A stretch of DNA of 12,116 nt from Polaromonas sp. Its GTDB lineage: Bacteria; Pseudomonadota; Gammaproteobacteria; Burkholderiales; Burkholderiaceae_C. Below the pieces are notes generated by a model. It had not been told where the DNA came from, did no database searches, and saw only the letters and a program-made list of their open reading frames with translations. The translations under genes were made by a program, and so were the position numbers. Shown one piece after another: positions 5,525-11,901 of this stretch (position 1 is its first letter; each line of letters begins with the position of its first letter). The stretch spans positions 1 to 12,116 of the forward strand of contig JAHFQQ010000047.1 in NCBI GenBank assembly GCA_023259235.1, given 5' to 3'.

Positions 5525-6465
5525 GTGCTTTATGGGCTGACGAGCAGGTGCAGCGCCCAACACGGGGGCAAGATGCCATGAAGATCGAACGCGAGGACCA
5601 CAAGCTCGAAAAACGCCTGTGCCGGGAAATGAGCCGGGCGATTGTCGATTTCAACATGATTGAAGATGGCGACCGGGTCATGGTATGCCTCTCGGGCGGG
5701 AAGGACAGTTATGCCATGCTCGATATTTTGCTCAAGCTGCAAAAACGCGCGCCCGTCCATTTCGACCTGATCGCTGTCAACCTGGACCAGAAGCAGCCCG
5801 GGTTCCCGGAGCAGGTGTTGCCCGACTATCTGACCGCGCTGGGCGTGCCGTTTTACATCGAGAACCAGGACACCTACAGCATCGTCAAGCGCGTCATTCC
5901 CGAGGGCAAAACGCTGTGCTCGCTGTGTTCGCGCCTGCGGCGCGGCATTTTGTACCGGGTGGCCGGTGAACTCGGCGCCACCAAGATCGCGCTCGGCCAC
6001 CACCGCGACGACATGCTGCAGACTTTCTTTCTGAACATGTTTTTTGCTGCCAAGCTCAAGGGCATGCCGCCCAAGCTGGTCAGCGACGACGGCAAGCATA
6101 TCGTGATCCGGCCGCTGGCCTATGTGCCCGAAAAGGACCTGATCCGCTGGGCCCAGGTGCGCGGCTTCCCCATCATCCCCTGTTCGCTCTGCGGCAGCCA
6201 GGAAAACCTGCAACGCAAGCAGGTTGGCAATCTGCTGCGCGAATGGGATAAGAAATTCCCGGGCCGGCTGGAAAACATGTTTTCTGCACTGCAGAACATC
6301 GTTCCCTCGCACTTGATGGACCGCCAGCGCCATGACTTCAAAGGCATCAAGGCAACCGGCGTTGCCGACGCCGAGGGCGACAAGGCCTTCGATGCAGAAG
6401 AATTTGGCGCGCCAGCGCTTCCGGCCGGCGCTGCCATCAGCATTCAATCCTCCACTGATTGTTGA
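5521..6465 (+). CDS. ttcA: tRNA 2-thiocytidine(32) synthetase TtcA
   Basis: ATP-dependent iron-sulfur enzyme that thiolates cytidine 32 in the anticodon loop of a subset of tRNAs. With ATG 5521 it has 314 residues, about family length; a GTG at 5506 and an ATG at 5578 are alternatives. The PP-loop SGGKDS is at 58-63. The cluster-binding cysteines lie in TLCSLCSRLRRG (C133, C136) and IIPCSLCGSQENLQRKQV (C221, C224). GHHRDDMLQTFFLNMF (159-174) is the typical C-terminal part of the nucleotide-binding domain. The N-terminal 20 residues before KIEREDHKLEKRLCRE are poorly conserved. It follows folB after 91 bp that is mostly repeat sequence, and the lipoprotein gene starts 21 bp after its stop. I see no fault in the frame. 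Confidence 0.95.
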   Translation: MSALWADEQVQRPTRGQDAMKIEREDHKLEKRLCREMSRAIVDFNMIEDGDRVMVCLSGGKDSYAMLDILLKLQKRAPVHFDLIAVNLDQKQPGFPEQVLPDYLTALGVPFYIENQDTYSIVKRVIPEGKTLCSLCSRLRRGILYRVAGELGATKIALGHHRDDMLQTFFLNMFFAAKLKGMPPKLVSDDGKHIVIRPLAYVPEKDLIRWAQVRGFPIIPCSLCGSQENLQRKQVGNLLREWDKKFPGRLENMFSALQNIVPSHLMDRQRHDFKGIKATGVADAEGDKAFDAEEFGAPALPAGAAISIQSSTDC

Positions 6466-6477
6466 CAAAATGTCACT

Positions 6478-6519
6478 GGGGCCCTTATGAGACGTGCGCT
6501 AACAGCTATTTTTTTAATA
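6478..6519 (-). repeat. Short repeat-like element S3 over the start of the lipoprotein gene
   Basis: Read on the minus strand, GCTATTAAAAAAATAGCTGT followed by TAGCGCACGTCTCATAAGGG matches element S1 (from 4292) at about 28 of 42 positions without gaps, including AAAA, TAGCTG and CGTCT. In the plus direction it spans the lipoprotein ribosome-binding site, start codon and the signal-peptide core (LTAIFLIA). Confidence 0.4.
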
Positions 6520-7104
6520 GCGACCGCAGCATTTCTCATGACCGGCTGCACAACCGTACGACTGGTCGACAGCGATGTCACCGCGTTTTCGCGCTGGAGC
6601 GTTGCCCCGCCCGGCCCCGGAACGCCTTACCGTTTTGAACGCCTGCCCTCGCAGCAAGTCATGGGGACGCAGCAGGACCAGCTGGAAGCGCTGGCTCGTG
6701 CCGCCCTGGCCAGGGTTGGCATGGAACTGAATCCGGCCACAGCCCGCCTGAGTGTTCAGGTGATGTTCAATACCCAGATCGTGGAGCGTTGGCCTTCTGG
6801 CGGCGGCTGGTATGACGGTTTCGGGTTCCCCATGTCAGGATTTTTTCTCGAAGGTGGCAGTCGCGGCGCGGCGCTGGGCCTGTCATTTCCAATGCGCTTT
6901 CCCGAGCCCTACTACCAGCGCGAGTTGAGCATTTTGATGCGTGATCTGGGCTCAGGCGAATTGGTGTTTGAGACCCGGGCCGCGCATGACGGGGTCTGGA
7001 GCGATACCGTGGCCGTGCTGCCGGCCATGCTGGACGCGGCACTGCTCGGCTTCCCCCAGCCAATGTCCGGCACACGCCGGGTCAACATCGAGATCCCCCG
7101 CTAG
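6487..7104 (+). CDS. DUF4136 lipoprotein
   Basis: A 205-residue predicted lipoprotein. The signal peptide has basic RR at residues 2-3, a hydrophobic core ALTAIFLIATAAFL, and a lipobox-like MTGC with the lipidated Cys at 21. After cleavage the protein should be anchored in the outer membrane facing the periplasm. The mature part matches the DUF4136 family pattern: an early DSDVTAFSRWSVAPP segment, a middle ALARVGMELNPATARLSVQV segment, an aromatic/glycine-rich stretch (WPSGGGWYDGFGF), and a C-terminal LVFETRAAHDGVWSDT. The family's function is unknown. TGGGG (6476-6480) is a reasonable Shine-Dalgarno sequence 6 bp before ATG 6487. The gene follows ttcA after 21 bp and may be cotranscribed, without an obvious functional link. 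Confidence 0.85.
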   Translation: MRRALTAIFLIATAAFLMTGCTTVRLVDSDVTAFSRWSVAPPGPGTPYRFERLPSQQVMGTQQDQLEALARAALARVGMELNPATARLSVQVMFNTQIVERWPSGGGWYDGFGFPMSGFFLEGGSRGAALGLSFPMRFPEPYYQRELSILMRDLGSGELVFETRAAHDGVWSDTVAVLPAMLDAALLGFPQPMSGTRRVNIEIPR

Positions 7105-7109
7105 AAATG

Positions 7110-7277
7110 TGGCCCCCACGTTCGCTCACTGCGTGTAGCTCTCTGCCCCCCAAGGGGGCTGGCCTGGCCTGGGGCGGCCCGGCGCTGCGGCCGTGGCCCC
7201 CACGTTCGCTCACTGCGTTCAGCTCTCTGCCCCCCAAGGGGGCTGGCCTTGCTTGGGGCGGCCCGGCGCTGCGGCCG
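7110..7277 (-). repeat. Two tandem units of the interspersed repeat
   Basis: Two 84-bp head-to-tail units (7110-7193 and 7194-7277) differ at only 4 positions. Each starts TGGCCCCCACGTTCGCTCAC, contains GCCCCCCAAGGGGGC followed by CTTGGGG (second unit) or CCTGGGG (first), and ends GGCGGCCCGGCGCTGCGGCC. The inner palindrome and CCCCAAG...CTTGGGG allow alternative hairpins. The orientation is opposite to copies 1 and 2. High identity points to a recent tandem duplication. The array begins 5 bp after the lipoprotein stop codon. A repetitive proline-rich open frame across it is an artefact. Confidence 0.9.
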
Positions 7278-7325
7278 CCACGCTTGGCCACTTCCTTTAA
7301 CTTTCTGCCCCTTGGGGGACCAGCC
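7278..7325 (-). repeat. Truncated, diverged third repeat unit
   Basis: CCACGCTTGGCCACTTCCTT, then TAACTTTCTGCCCCTTGGGG, lines up with the first half of the neighbouring 84-bp unit and then stops. The family hairpin core is shortened. GGGGGA at 7314-7319 lies 8 bp before ATG 7328 and is the best ribosome-binding site available for the histidine phosphatase gene, so the repeat appears to supply it. Confidence 0.7.
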
Positions 7326-7327
7326 CG

Positions 7328-8005
7328 ATGATCGAACCGACCCGCATCATTGCCATCCGCCACGGCGAAACTACCTGGAATGTCGATACCCGCATCCAGG
7401 GGCAACTCAATATTCCATTGAACGATACCGGCCGCAGGCAGGCCGAGCGGATGGCGCTGGCCCTCAGGAACAACCCGATCACCGCCATCTATGCCAGCGA
7501 CCTGGCCCGGGCCTGTGAAACGGCGCAATATCTCGGGAGCGCGCTCGGTGTGGCCGTGACCCGCGAGGAAGGTCTGCGCGAGCGTGGTTTTGGCGAGTTC
7601 GAGGGCAAGACCTACGCCGAAATTGAAACGCTGCTGCCCGAGCAGGCGTTGCGCTGGCGCAAGCGCGACCCTGAATTTGCCCCACCTGGCGGCGAGTCGC
7701 TGCTGACGCTGCGCGGCCGTGTGGTGGCGGCTGCCGAACGTCTGGCCGCCCGGCACCCCGGCGAGCTGATTGCGCTGGTTGGCCACGGCGGCGTGATGGA
7801 CGTGCTGTACCGCGCCGCCACCCGGCTCGATATTCAGGCGCCGCGCACCTGGACCCTGGGCAACGCGGCCATCAACCGCCTGCTCTGGACTCCCGAGGGC
7901 TTCACACTGGTGGGCTGGGCCGACACCCAGCACCTTGATGATGAAGCGCTGGATGACAGCCGTCTTACGAGTGCTTACGCTGGCAATGCCGTCAATACAC
8001 AATAA
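7328..8005 (+). CDS. Histidine phosphatase family protein (phosphoglycerate mutase-like)
   Basis: A 225-residue cytoplasmic phosphohydrolase of the branch-1 histidine phosphatase superfamily. IAIRHGETTWN (8-18) holds the phospho-accepting His12. YASDLARACETA (55-66) has Arg61, LRERGFGEFEG (83-93) the acidic Glu85, and ALVGHGGVMD (149-158) the second catalytic His153. The length and the RERGFGEFEG block are typical of broad-specificity phosphatases often annotated GpmB or cobalamin-type phosphatase. The sequence alone does not fix the substrate, and no cobalamin genes are nearby. The last 20 residues are non-conserved. The gene starts 2 bp after the repeat array and ends 32 bp before the DSD1 gene, so the two may share a transcript. 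Confidence 0.9.
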   Translation: MIEPTRIIAIRHGETTWNVDTRIQGQLNIPLNDTGRRQAERMALALRNNPITAIYASDLARACETAQYLGSALGVAVTREEGLRERGFGEFEGKTYAEIETLLPEQALRWRKRDPEFAPPGGESLLTLRGRVVAAAERLAARHPGELIALVGHGGVMDVLYRAATRLDIQAPRTWTLGNAAINRLLWTPEGFTLVGWADTQHLDDEALDDSRLTSAYAGNAVNTQ

Positions 8006-8037
8006 TCCACCATCCAGACAACCCAGCCCCCATCCCC

Positions 8038-9219
8038 ATGAGCACCTTGCCACCTCGCTGGTCCGAACTGATAGACCGGCCTGTCAATGACATCGACACG
8101 CCCGCGCTGGTGATCGACCTGGACGCGATGAAGCGCAATCTGGTTCGCATGGCCGAGTTTGCCAAAAAGCACAACATCCTCTGGCGCCCGCATGCCAAGA
8201 TGCACAAGAGCGCCTCCCTGGCCAAGATGCAGATCAAGGCCGGCGCGGCGGGCGTGTGCGTGCAAAAGACCGCCGAAGCCGAAGCCATGGTGGCCGGTGG
8301 AGTCTATAACGTGTATATCAGCAACGAGGTGATTGCGCCCGGCAAACTGGCACGGGTGGCGGCGCTGGCCAAAAAGACCGCGGCGCACGGTGGCCAGTTG
8401 GCCATTGCGGTGGACAGCACCGAAGGCCTGATCCGGCTGGCGCAGGCCATGAACGAAGCGCGCGTGCGCAAAGGCGGCGGCACGGTAATAGACGTATTTG
8501 TTGAAATTGATGTGGGCCAGGGGCGCTGCGGGGTCGAGCCCGGCAGCGCCGCGGTAACGCTGGTGCTGGAACTTCGCAAACACCCGGCCCTGCGCTTTGC
8601 CGGCCTGCAGGCCTACCACGGCAAGGCACAACACCTGCGCAGCGCGCGGGAACGGCGCAAGGCCATCGCCAAGGCGGCCGATGCGGTGCTGCTGACACGC
8701 CAGCTGATCGAGGCGCAGGGAGTCGCCGTGAATCTTGTCACAGGGGCGGGTACCGGCTGCCTGGTGCTGGAGGCCGCCAGCGGCGTCTATGGCGAGTTGC
8801 AGGCAGGTTCCTTCCTGTTCATGGATGCCGACTATGCGCAGAACGAGCGCGACCCGGCGCAGCCGCAGTTCGAGCACGCCATGTTTGTCAAAACGCAAGT
8901 CATCAGCACCCGCAGCGACCACGCCGTGTGCGATGCCGGCCACAAGAGCCACGCCATCGACTCGGGAATGCCGCTGGTGCACGCCTTGAGCGCAGACAGC
9001 GCACTGGAATATTTCAACGGCGGCGATGAACACGGAATTTTGCGGCCCGCCGCAGGCTGCTCGCGCCTGCCCGGCCTGGGCCGCATGCTGTGGCTGATTC
9101 CGGGCCACTGCGATCCAACCGTCAACCTGCACGACGTGATGATTGGCGTCAGCGGCGGCCTGCACAGCGGCGTGGTGCAGCGCATCATCAAGGTGGATGC
9201 GCGCGGTGCGCTGACCTGA
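8038..9219 (+). CDS. DSD1-family PLP enzyme, probably D-threonine / 3-hydroxy-D-aspartate aldolase
   Basis: A 393-residue fold-type III PLP enzyme (alanine-racemase-like barrel plus C-terminal domain). DIDTPALVIDLDAMKRNL (18-35) is the usual opening. RPHAKMHKS (50-58) carries the PLP-linked lysine, K54. Other marks are FAGLQAYHGKAQH, VTGAGTGC, YGELQAGSFLFMDADYA and CDAGHKSHAIDSGMP. The metal site IPGHCDPTVNLHD has His357 and Asp359. In characterised relatives, aldolases use a His-x-Asp metal pair and D-serine dehydratases His-x-Cys, so aldolase chemistry (for example 3-hydroxy-D-aspartate or D-threonine to glycine plus aldehyde) is favoured. No regulator or transporter nearby identifies the substrate. 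No Shine-Dalgarno sequence is visible: the 32 bp before ATG 8038 are rich in C and A. Confidence 0.88.
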   Translation: MSTLPPRWSELIDRPVNDIDTPALVIDLDAMKRNLVRMAEFAKKHNILWRPHAKMHKSASLAKMQIKAGAAGVCVQKTAEAEAMVAGGVYNVYISNEVIAPGKLARVAALAKKTAAHGGQLAIAVDSTEGLIRLAQAMNEARVRKGGGTVIDVFVEIDVGQGRCGVEPGSAAVTLVLELRKHPALRFAGLQAYHGKAQHLRSARERRKAIAKAADAVLLTRQLIEAQGVAVNLVTGAGTGCLVLEAASGVYGELQAGSFLFMDADYAQNERDPAQPQFEHAMFVKTQVISTRSDHAVCDAGHKSHAIDSGMPLVHALSADSALEYFNGGDEHGILRPAAGCSRLPGLGRMLWLIPGHCDPTVNLHDVMIGVSGGLHSGVVQRIIKVDARGALT

Positions 9220-9281
9220 GCGAAGGCGCTTCAGGGTTCCCGTCAGTATCCGGCACTTGGTCCGGGCGGCACAATGACGGC

Positions 9282-9347
9282 ATGAGCCCGAGCCAGATCA
9301 TCGTTCTTGCCACACCGGTTTTCTTCCTGCTGATTGCCATCGAATAG
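9282..9347 (+). pseudogene. N-terminal stub of a sterol-desaturase (AGMO-like) gene
   Basis: ATG 9282 opens 21 codons, SQIIVLATPVFFLLIAIE after the first MSP, then TAG 9345-9347. Bacterial sterol-desaturase-family proteins related to alkylglycerol monooxygenase typically begin with such an xATPVFFLLIAIE first membrane segment. The next 300 or so residues, including the histidine boxes of the di-iron hydroxylase, are absent. The following ORF is in the same frame and begins with what looks like that family's C-terminal membrane region. This stub and the next gene therefore look like the two ends of one gene around an internal deletion. Confidence 0.6.
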
Positions 9348-9353
9348 CCACCC

Positions 9354-10166
9354 ATGAGCCGGGCCGTCATGTGGTTTGCCGCGCTGCAGTTCCTGGTACT
9401 GCTGCTGGGCGTGGCGCTGTTCCTGTGGTTAGCCGACACCCTGCCGCTGGCGCAGTCAGCGCTCTGGGTCGGTGTGCTGTGCGCCGGGCTGTGGGCCGTG
9501 GGCGCGCTCATGCAGGGCCGTATCGGCATGCTGGAAGTACTGCTGATCGAAGCGGCAGCCCTGGCCACCGCCACCAGCGCCGCCGGGCTGACCGGCGCGC
9601 ACCACCTCCTGAAGCCGCTGGTGATGCTGATCGCTATCGCTTATGTAGCTGTTCACGCATATTCCACAGGGGCTAAGGGCTTGTTCTTCATATATTTATT
9701 GGCAGCCCTGGTGTATTCACTGGCGGGCGACGTTTTCCTGATGTTCCCGGGCTATTTCATTCCGGGACTGGTTTCGTTCCTGGTCGCGCACCTGTTTTAC
9801 GTCGCCTTGTTCAAGCAGGGTACGGCGTGGTTCCCCAGCCGCAAGGCTCTTGTTGCAACCCTGGCCGTGGGCAGCCTGATGTACGCTTTTCTCTGGAGCG
9901 GCCTGGCCCCGCCGCTGCGCGGCCCGGTCGCGGCCTATGTAGTGGTGATCGCCCTGATGGCAGCGCAAGCCATCGGCCGCGCCGTGGTGCTGCACGACCG
10001 GGCGGCCGTGGGCGCCGCCATCGGGGCGTGTTTCTTCATGCTGAGCGACTCACTGCTGGCAACCAACAAATTCGCCTTTGCACTGCCGCTGGCGCCCTTG
10101 TGGGTGCTGGGCACTTACTACACCGCGCAGATTCTGATTGCGCGCCATGCGCGACCGGTGGCCTGA
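9354..10166 (+). CDS. YhhN/TMEM86-family lysoplasmalogenase with a sterol-desaturase C-terminal remnant at its N-terminus
   Basis: A 270-residue multi-pass inner-membrane protein. From about residue 84 it matches the YhhN/TMEM86 family: HLLKPLVMLIAIAYV, LLAALVYSLAGDVFLMFPGYF, GLVSFLVAHLFYVALF, ACFFMLSDSLLATNKFAF and VLGTYYTAQILIA; the Asp residues in GDVF and LSD are the conserved polar family positions. TMEM86 members hydrolyse the vinyl-ether bond of lysoplasmalogens; bacterial substrates are less clear. Residues 1-83 (QFLVLLLGVALFLWL, LWAVGALMQGRIGMLEVLL) are extra and resemble the C-terminal region of AGMO-like sterol desaturases. No Shine-Dalgarno sequence precedes ATG 9354; translation may be coupled to the stub ORF 6 bp upstream. 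Residues 93-111 include a repeat-like stretch. It ends 3 bp from the convergent ruvB stop. Confidence 0.82.
   Translation: MSRAVMWFAALQFLVLLLGVALFLWLADTLPLAQSALWVGVLCAGLWAVGALMQGRIGMLEVLLIEAAALATATSAAGLTGAHHLLKPLVMLIAIAYVAVHAYSTGAKGLFFIYLLAALVYSLAGDVFLMFPGYFIPGLVSFLVAHLFYVALFKQGTAWFPSRKALVATLAVGSLMYAFLWSGLAPPLRGPVAAYVVVIALMAAQAIGRAVVLHDRAAVGAAIGACFFMLSDSLLATNKFAFALPLAPLWVLGTYYTAQILIARHARPVA
9632..9687 (+). repeat. Short repeat-like element S2 inside the YhhN gene
   Basis: CGCTATCGCTTATGTAGCTG, then TTCACGCATATTCCACAGGG, then GCTAAGGGCTTGTTC. It shares CGCTA, GTAGCTG and GGGGCT with S1 (4291-4346) at identical spacing. It is locally more AT-rich than the flanking gene and is translated in frame as AIAYVAVHAYSTGAKGLF, placed where YhhN proteins usually have a short loop. 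Confidence 0.4.
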
Positions 10167-10169
10167 GCG

Positions 10170-11246
10170 TCAGGCGTCGGAACCCTCAAACAAATTCTCG
10201 CCATCGCTGCGCGGCGAAACCCCGAGGTGCCGGTACGCCGCCAGCGTGGCGATGCGCCCGCGCGGCGTGCGCTGCAGATAGCCCTGCTGAATCAGATAGG
10301 GCTCGATCACGTCTTCGATCGTGTCACGCTCCTCGCCAATGCTGGCGGCAATGTTGTCCAAGCCCACCGGGCCGCCATCAAAGCGGTGGATCACGGCCTC
10401 CAGCAGTTTGCGGTCCATCACGTCAAAGCCTTGCGGATCGACGTCGAGCATGGCCAGCGCCTTGTTGGCAATATCGAGCGTGATTTCGCCCACGCCTTTG
10501 ACATCGGCGTAATCGCGCACCCGGCGCAGCAAGCGGTTGGCAATGCGCGGGGTGCCACGCGAGCGGCGCGCAATTTCAAAGCCGCCTGCCTCGTCGGTGA
10601 GGACGTTGAGCAAGCCCGCGCTGCGCCTGACAATGCGGGCCAGCTCTTCGGGGGTATAAAACTCGAGCCGCGCCACAATCCCAAAACGGTCGCGCAGCGG
10701 GTTGGTCAGCATGCCGGCGCGGGTGGTGGCGCCGACCAGGGTGAAGGGCTGCAGATCGAGCTTGATCGAGCGCGCCGCCGGGCCTTCGCCGATCATGATG
10801 TCGATCTGGTAATCCTCCAGCGCGGGGTACAAAATTTCTTCGACGACCGGGCTCAGGCGGTGGATCTCGTCAATGAAAAGAACGTCGTTTTTTTCCAGAT
10901 TGGTCAGCAGCGCCGCCAGATCCTTGGGCTTTTCCAGCACCGGGCCGGAAGTCTGGCGCAGGTTCACGCCCAGCTCGTGCGCAATGATGTGGCTGAGCGT
11001 GGTCTTGCCCAGCCCCGGCGGTCCAAACAGCAGCACGTGGTCAAGCGCTTCGCTGCGCTTCCTGGCGGCGCCGATAAAAATTTCGAGCTGCTCGCGCGCC
11101 TTGGCCTGGCCCACGTATTCGTCAAACAGCTTGGGCCGCAGCGCACGCTCGATCGCCTCTTCGCGCGGCGAGGCGGGCGCACCAGAGAGCACGCGCTGGC
11201 CAGGCGGCAGAGCGGACATGTCGAAGTCGTCGGTCTGGATGCTCAT
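10170..11246 (-). CDS. ruvB: Holliday junction branch migration ATPase RuvB
   Basis: AAA+ motor that forms hexameric rings and drives Holliday-junction migration with RuvA during recombinational repair. The protein has 358 residues, normal for betaproteobacteria. Walker A GPPGLGKT is at 75-82, Walker B LFIDEIH at 123-129, sensor 1 GATTRAG at 172-178, and PLRDRFG (183-189) holds the arginine finger. The C-terminal winged helix includes YLQRTPRGRIAT. The roughly 25-residue N-terminal extension before EEAIERALRPKLFDEYVGQ is variable between species. Start ATG 11244-11246 lies 2 bp after the ruvA stop codon, so the two genes are surely cotranscribed and probably translationally coupled. I see no fault in the gene. 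No SOS-box-like sequence is obvious upstream of ruvA. Confidence 0.97.
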   Translation of the reverse strand: MSIQTDDFDMSALPPGQRVLSGAPASPREEAIERALRPKLFDEYVGQAKAREQLEIFIGAARKRSEALDHVLLFGPPGLGKTTLSHIIAHELGVNLRQTSGPVLEKPKDLAALLTNLEKNDVLFIDEIHRLSPVVEEILYPALEDYQIDIMIGEGPAARSIKLDLQPFTLVGATTRAGMLTNPLRDRFGIVARLEFYTPEELARIVRRSAGLLNVLTDEAGGFEIARRSRGTPRIANRLLRRVRDYADVKGVGEITLDIANKALAMLDVDPQGFDVMDRKLLEAVIHRFDGGPVGLDNIAASIGEERDTIEDVIEPYLIQQGYLQRTPRGRIATLAAYRHLGVSPRSDGENLFEGSDA

Positions 11247-11248
11247 GA

Positions 11249-11821
11249 CTATTTCGCCAGCGCCTTGAGCGCCAGTTTGATGCCTTCGCTCACGCCAATA
11301 TCGGGCGGCAAGGCTTTCAGCGCCAGTGCCGCGTCGCGGTCGCTGTAGCCCAGTGCCACCAGCGCCTGCGAGATATCGGACTGCGCATCGTCGGCCACGC
11401 TGACCGGAACGCCGATGTCGGCGCCAAGCTTGCCTTTAAGCTCCAGCAGCAGGCGCTCGGCGGTCTTTTTGCCGATGCCGGGGACCTTGATGATGCGGCC
11501 CGCTTCCTGGCGCGTGACCGCCTGCGACAGATCCTGCACGCTCATGCCGCTGAGCACGCTGAGCGCGGTGCGCGGGCCGACGCCGGAAATCTTGATGAGC
11601 TGGCGAAACGCGGCGCGTTCGGCGGCGCTGCCAAAGCCGTAGAGAACTTGCGCGTCTTCACGCACCACAAAATGCGTCAGCAGGCTGACTTTTTCACCCA
11701 GCGCGGGCAGGTTGTAAAAGGTGCTCATCGGCACCAGCACCTCATAGCCGACGCCGTTGCAGTCCAGCAGGATTTCCGGTGGATTTTTTTCGGCCAGCAG
11801 GCCGGTGAGTCTTCCTATCAT
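11249..11821 (-). CDS. ruvA: Holliday junction DNA-binding protein RuvA
   Basis: Tetrameric junction-binding subunit that loads RuvB; 190 residues, typical. The N-terminal OB-fold is MIGRLTGLLAEKNPPEILLD to about residue 65, ending in DAQVLYGFGS. Two helix-hairpin-helix motifs follow: LIKISGVGPRTALSVLS (75-91) and IIKVPGIGKKTAERLLLEL (110-128). A linker and the small RuvB-contacting domain III (DISQALVALGYSDRDAALAL, near the C-terminus) complete it. ATG 11821 is the standard family start. It is the first gene of ruvAB, divergent from phoH across about 80 bp. RuvC is not in the window. Confidence 0.97.
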   Translation of the reverse strand: MIGRLTGLLAEKNPPEILLDCNGVGYEVLVPMSTFYNLPALGEKVSLLTHFVVREDAQVLYGFGSAAERAAFRQLIKISGVGPRTALSVLSGMSVQDLSQAVTRQEAGRIIKVPGIGKKTAERLLLELKGKLGADIGVPVSVADDAQSDISQALVALGYSDRDAALALKALPPDIGVSEGIKLALKALAK

Positions 11822-11901
11822 CGGTGAATCTTATCAGTCGGGCCACCGGGTACATTTGGGCGGACAATTGCGCTTTGTTCCTTATTTGGAAGATCCGCGC
11901 C

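Noticed and set aside
5530..6468. Long antisense frames opposite ttcA, and likewise opposite the methyltransferase, ROK kinase, DSD1 gene and ruvB
   Set aside because: These are expected in GC-rich DNA; the opposite strands carry well-recognised families with all motifs, and the antisense products show none.
6462..6490. Possible sigma70 promoter TTGACA with TTATGA 17 bp later
   Set aside because: The -10 match is poor and overlaps the lipoprotein start codon, so transcription would start inside the gene.
7110..7325. CRISPR-like tandem repeat
   Set aside because: Units are 84 bp and directly adjacent with no unique spacers, and no cas genes are present; the same sequence occurs elsewhere as single copies.
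7107..7331. Open frame coding a repetitive proline-rich 74-residue peptide
   Set aside because: It is only the translation of the tandem 84-bp DNA repeat; it overlaps the phosphatase start and has no independent coding signal.
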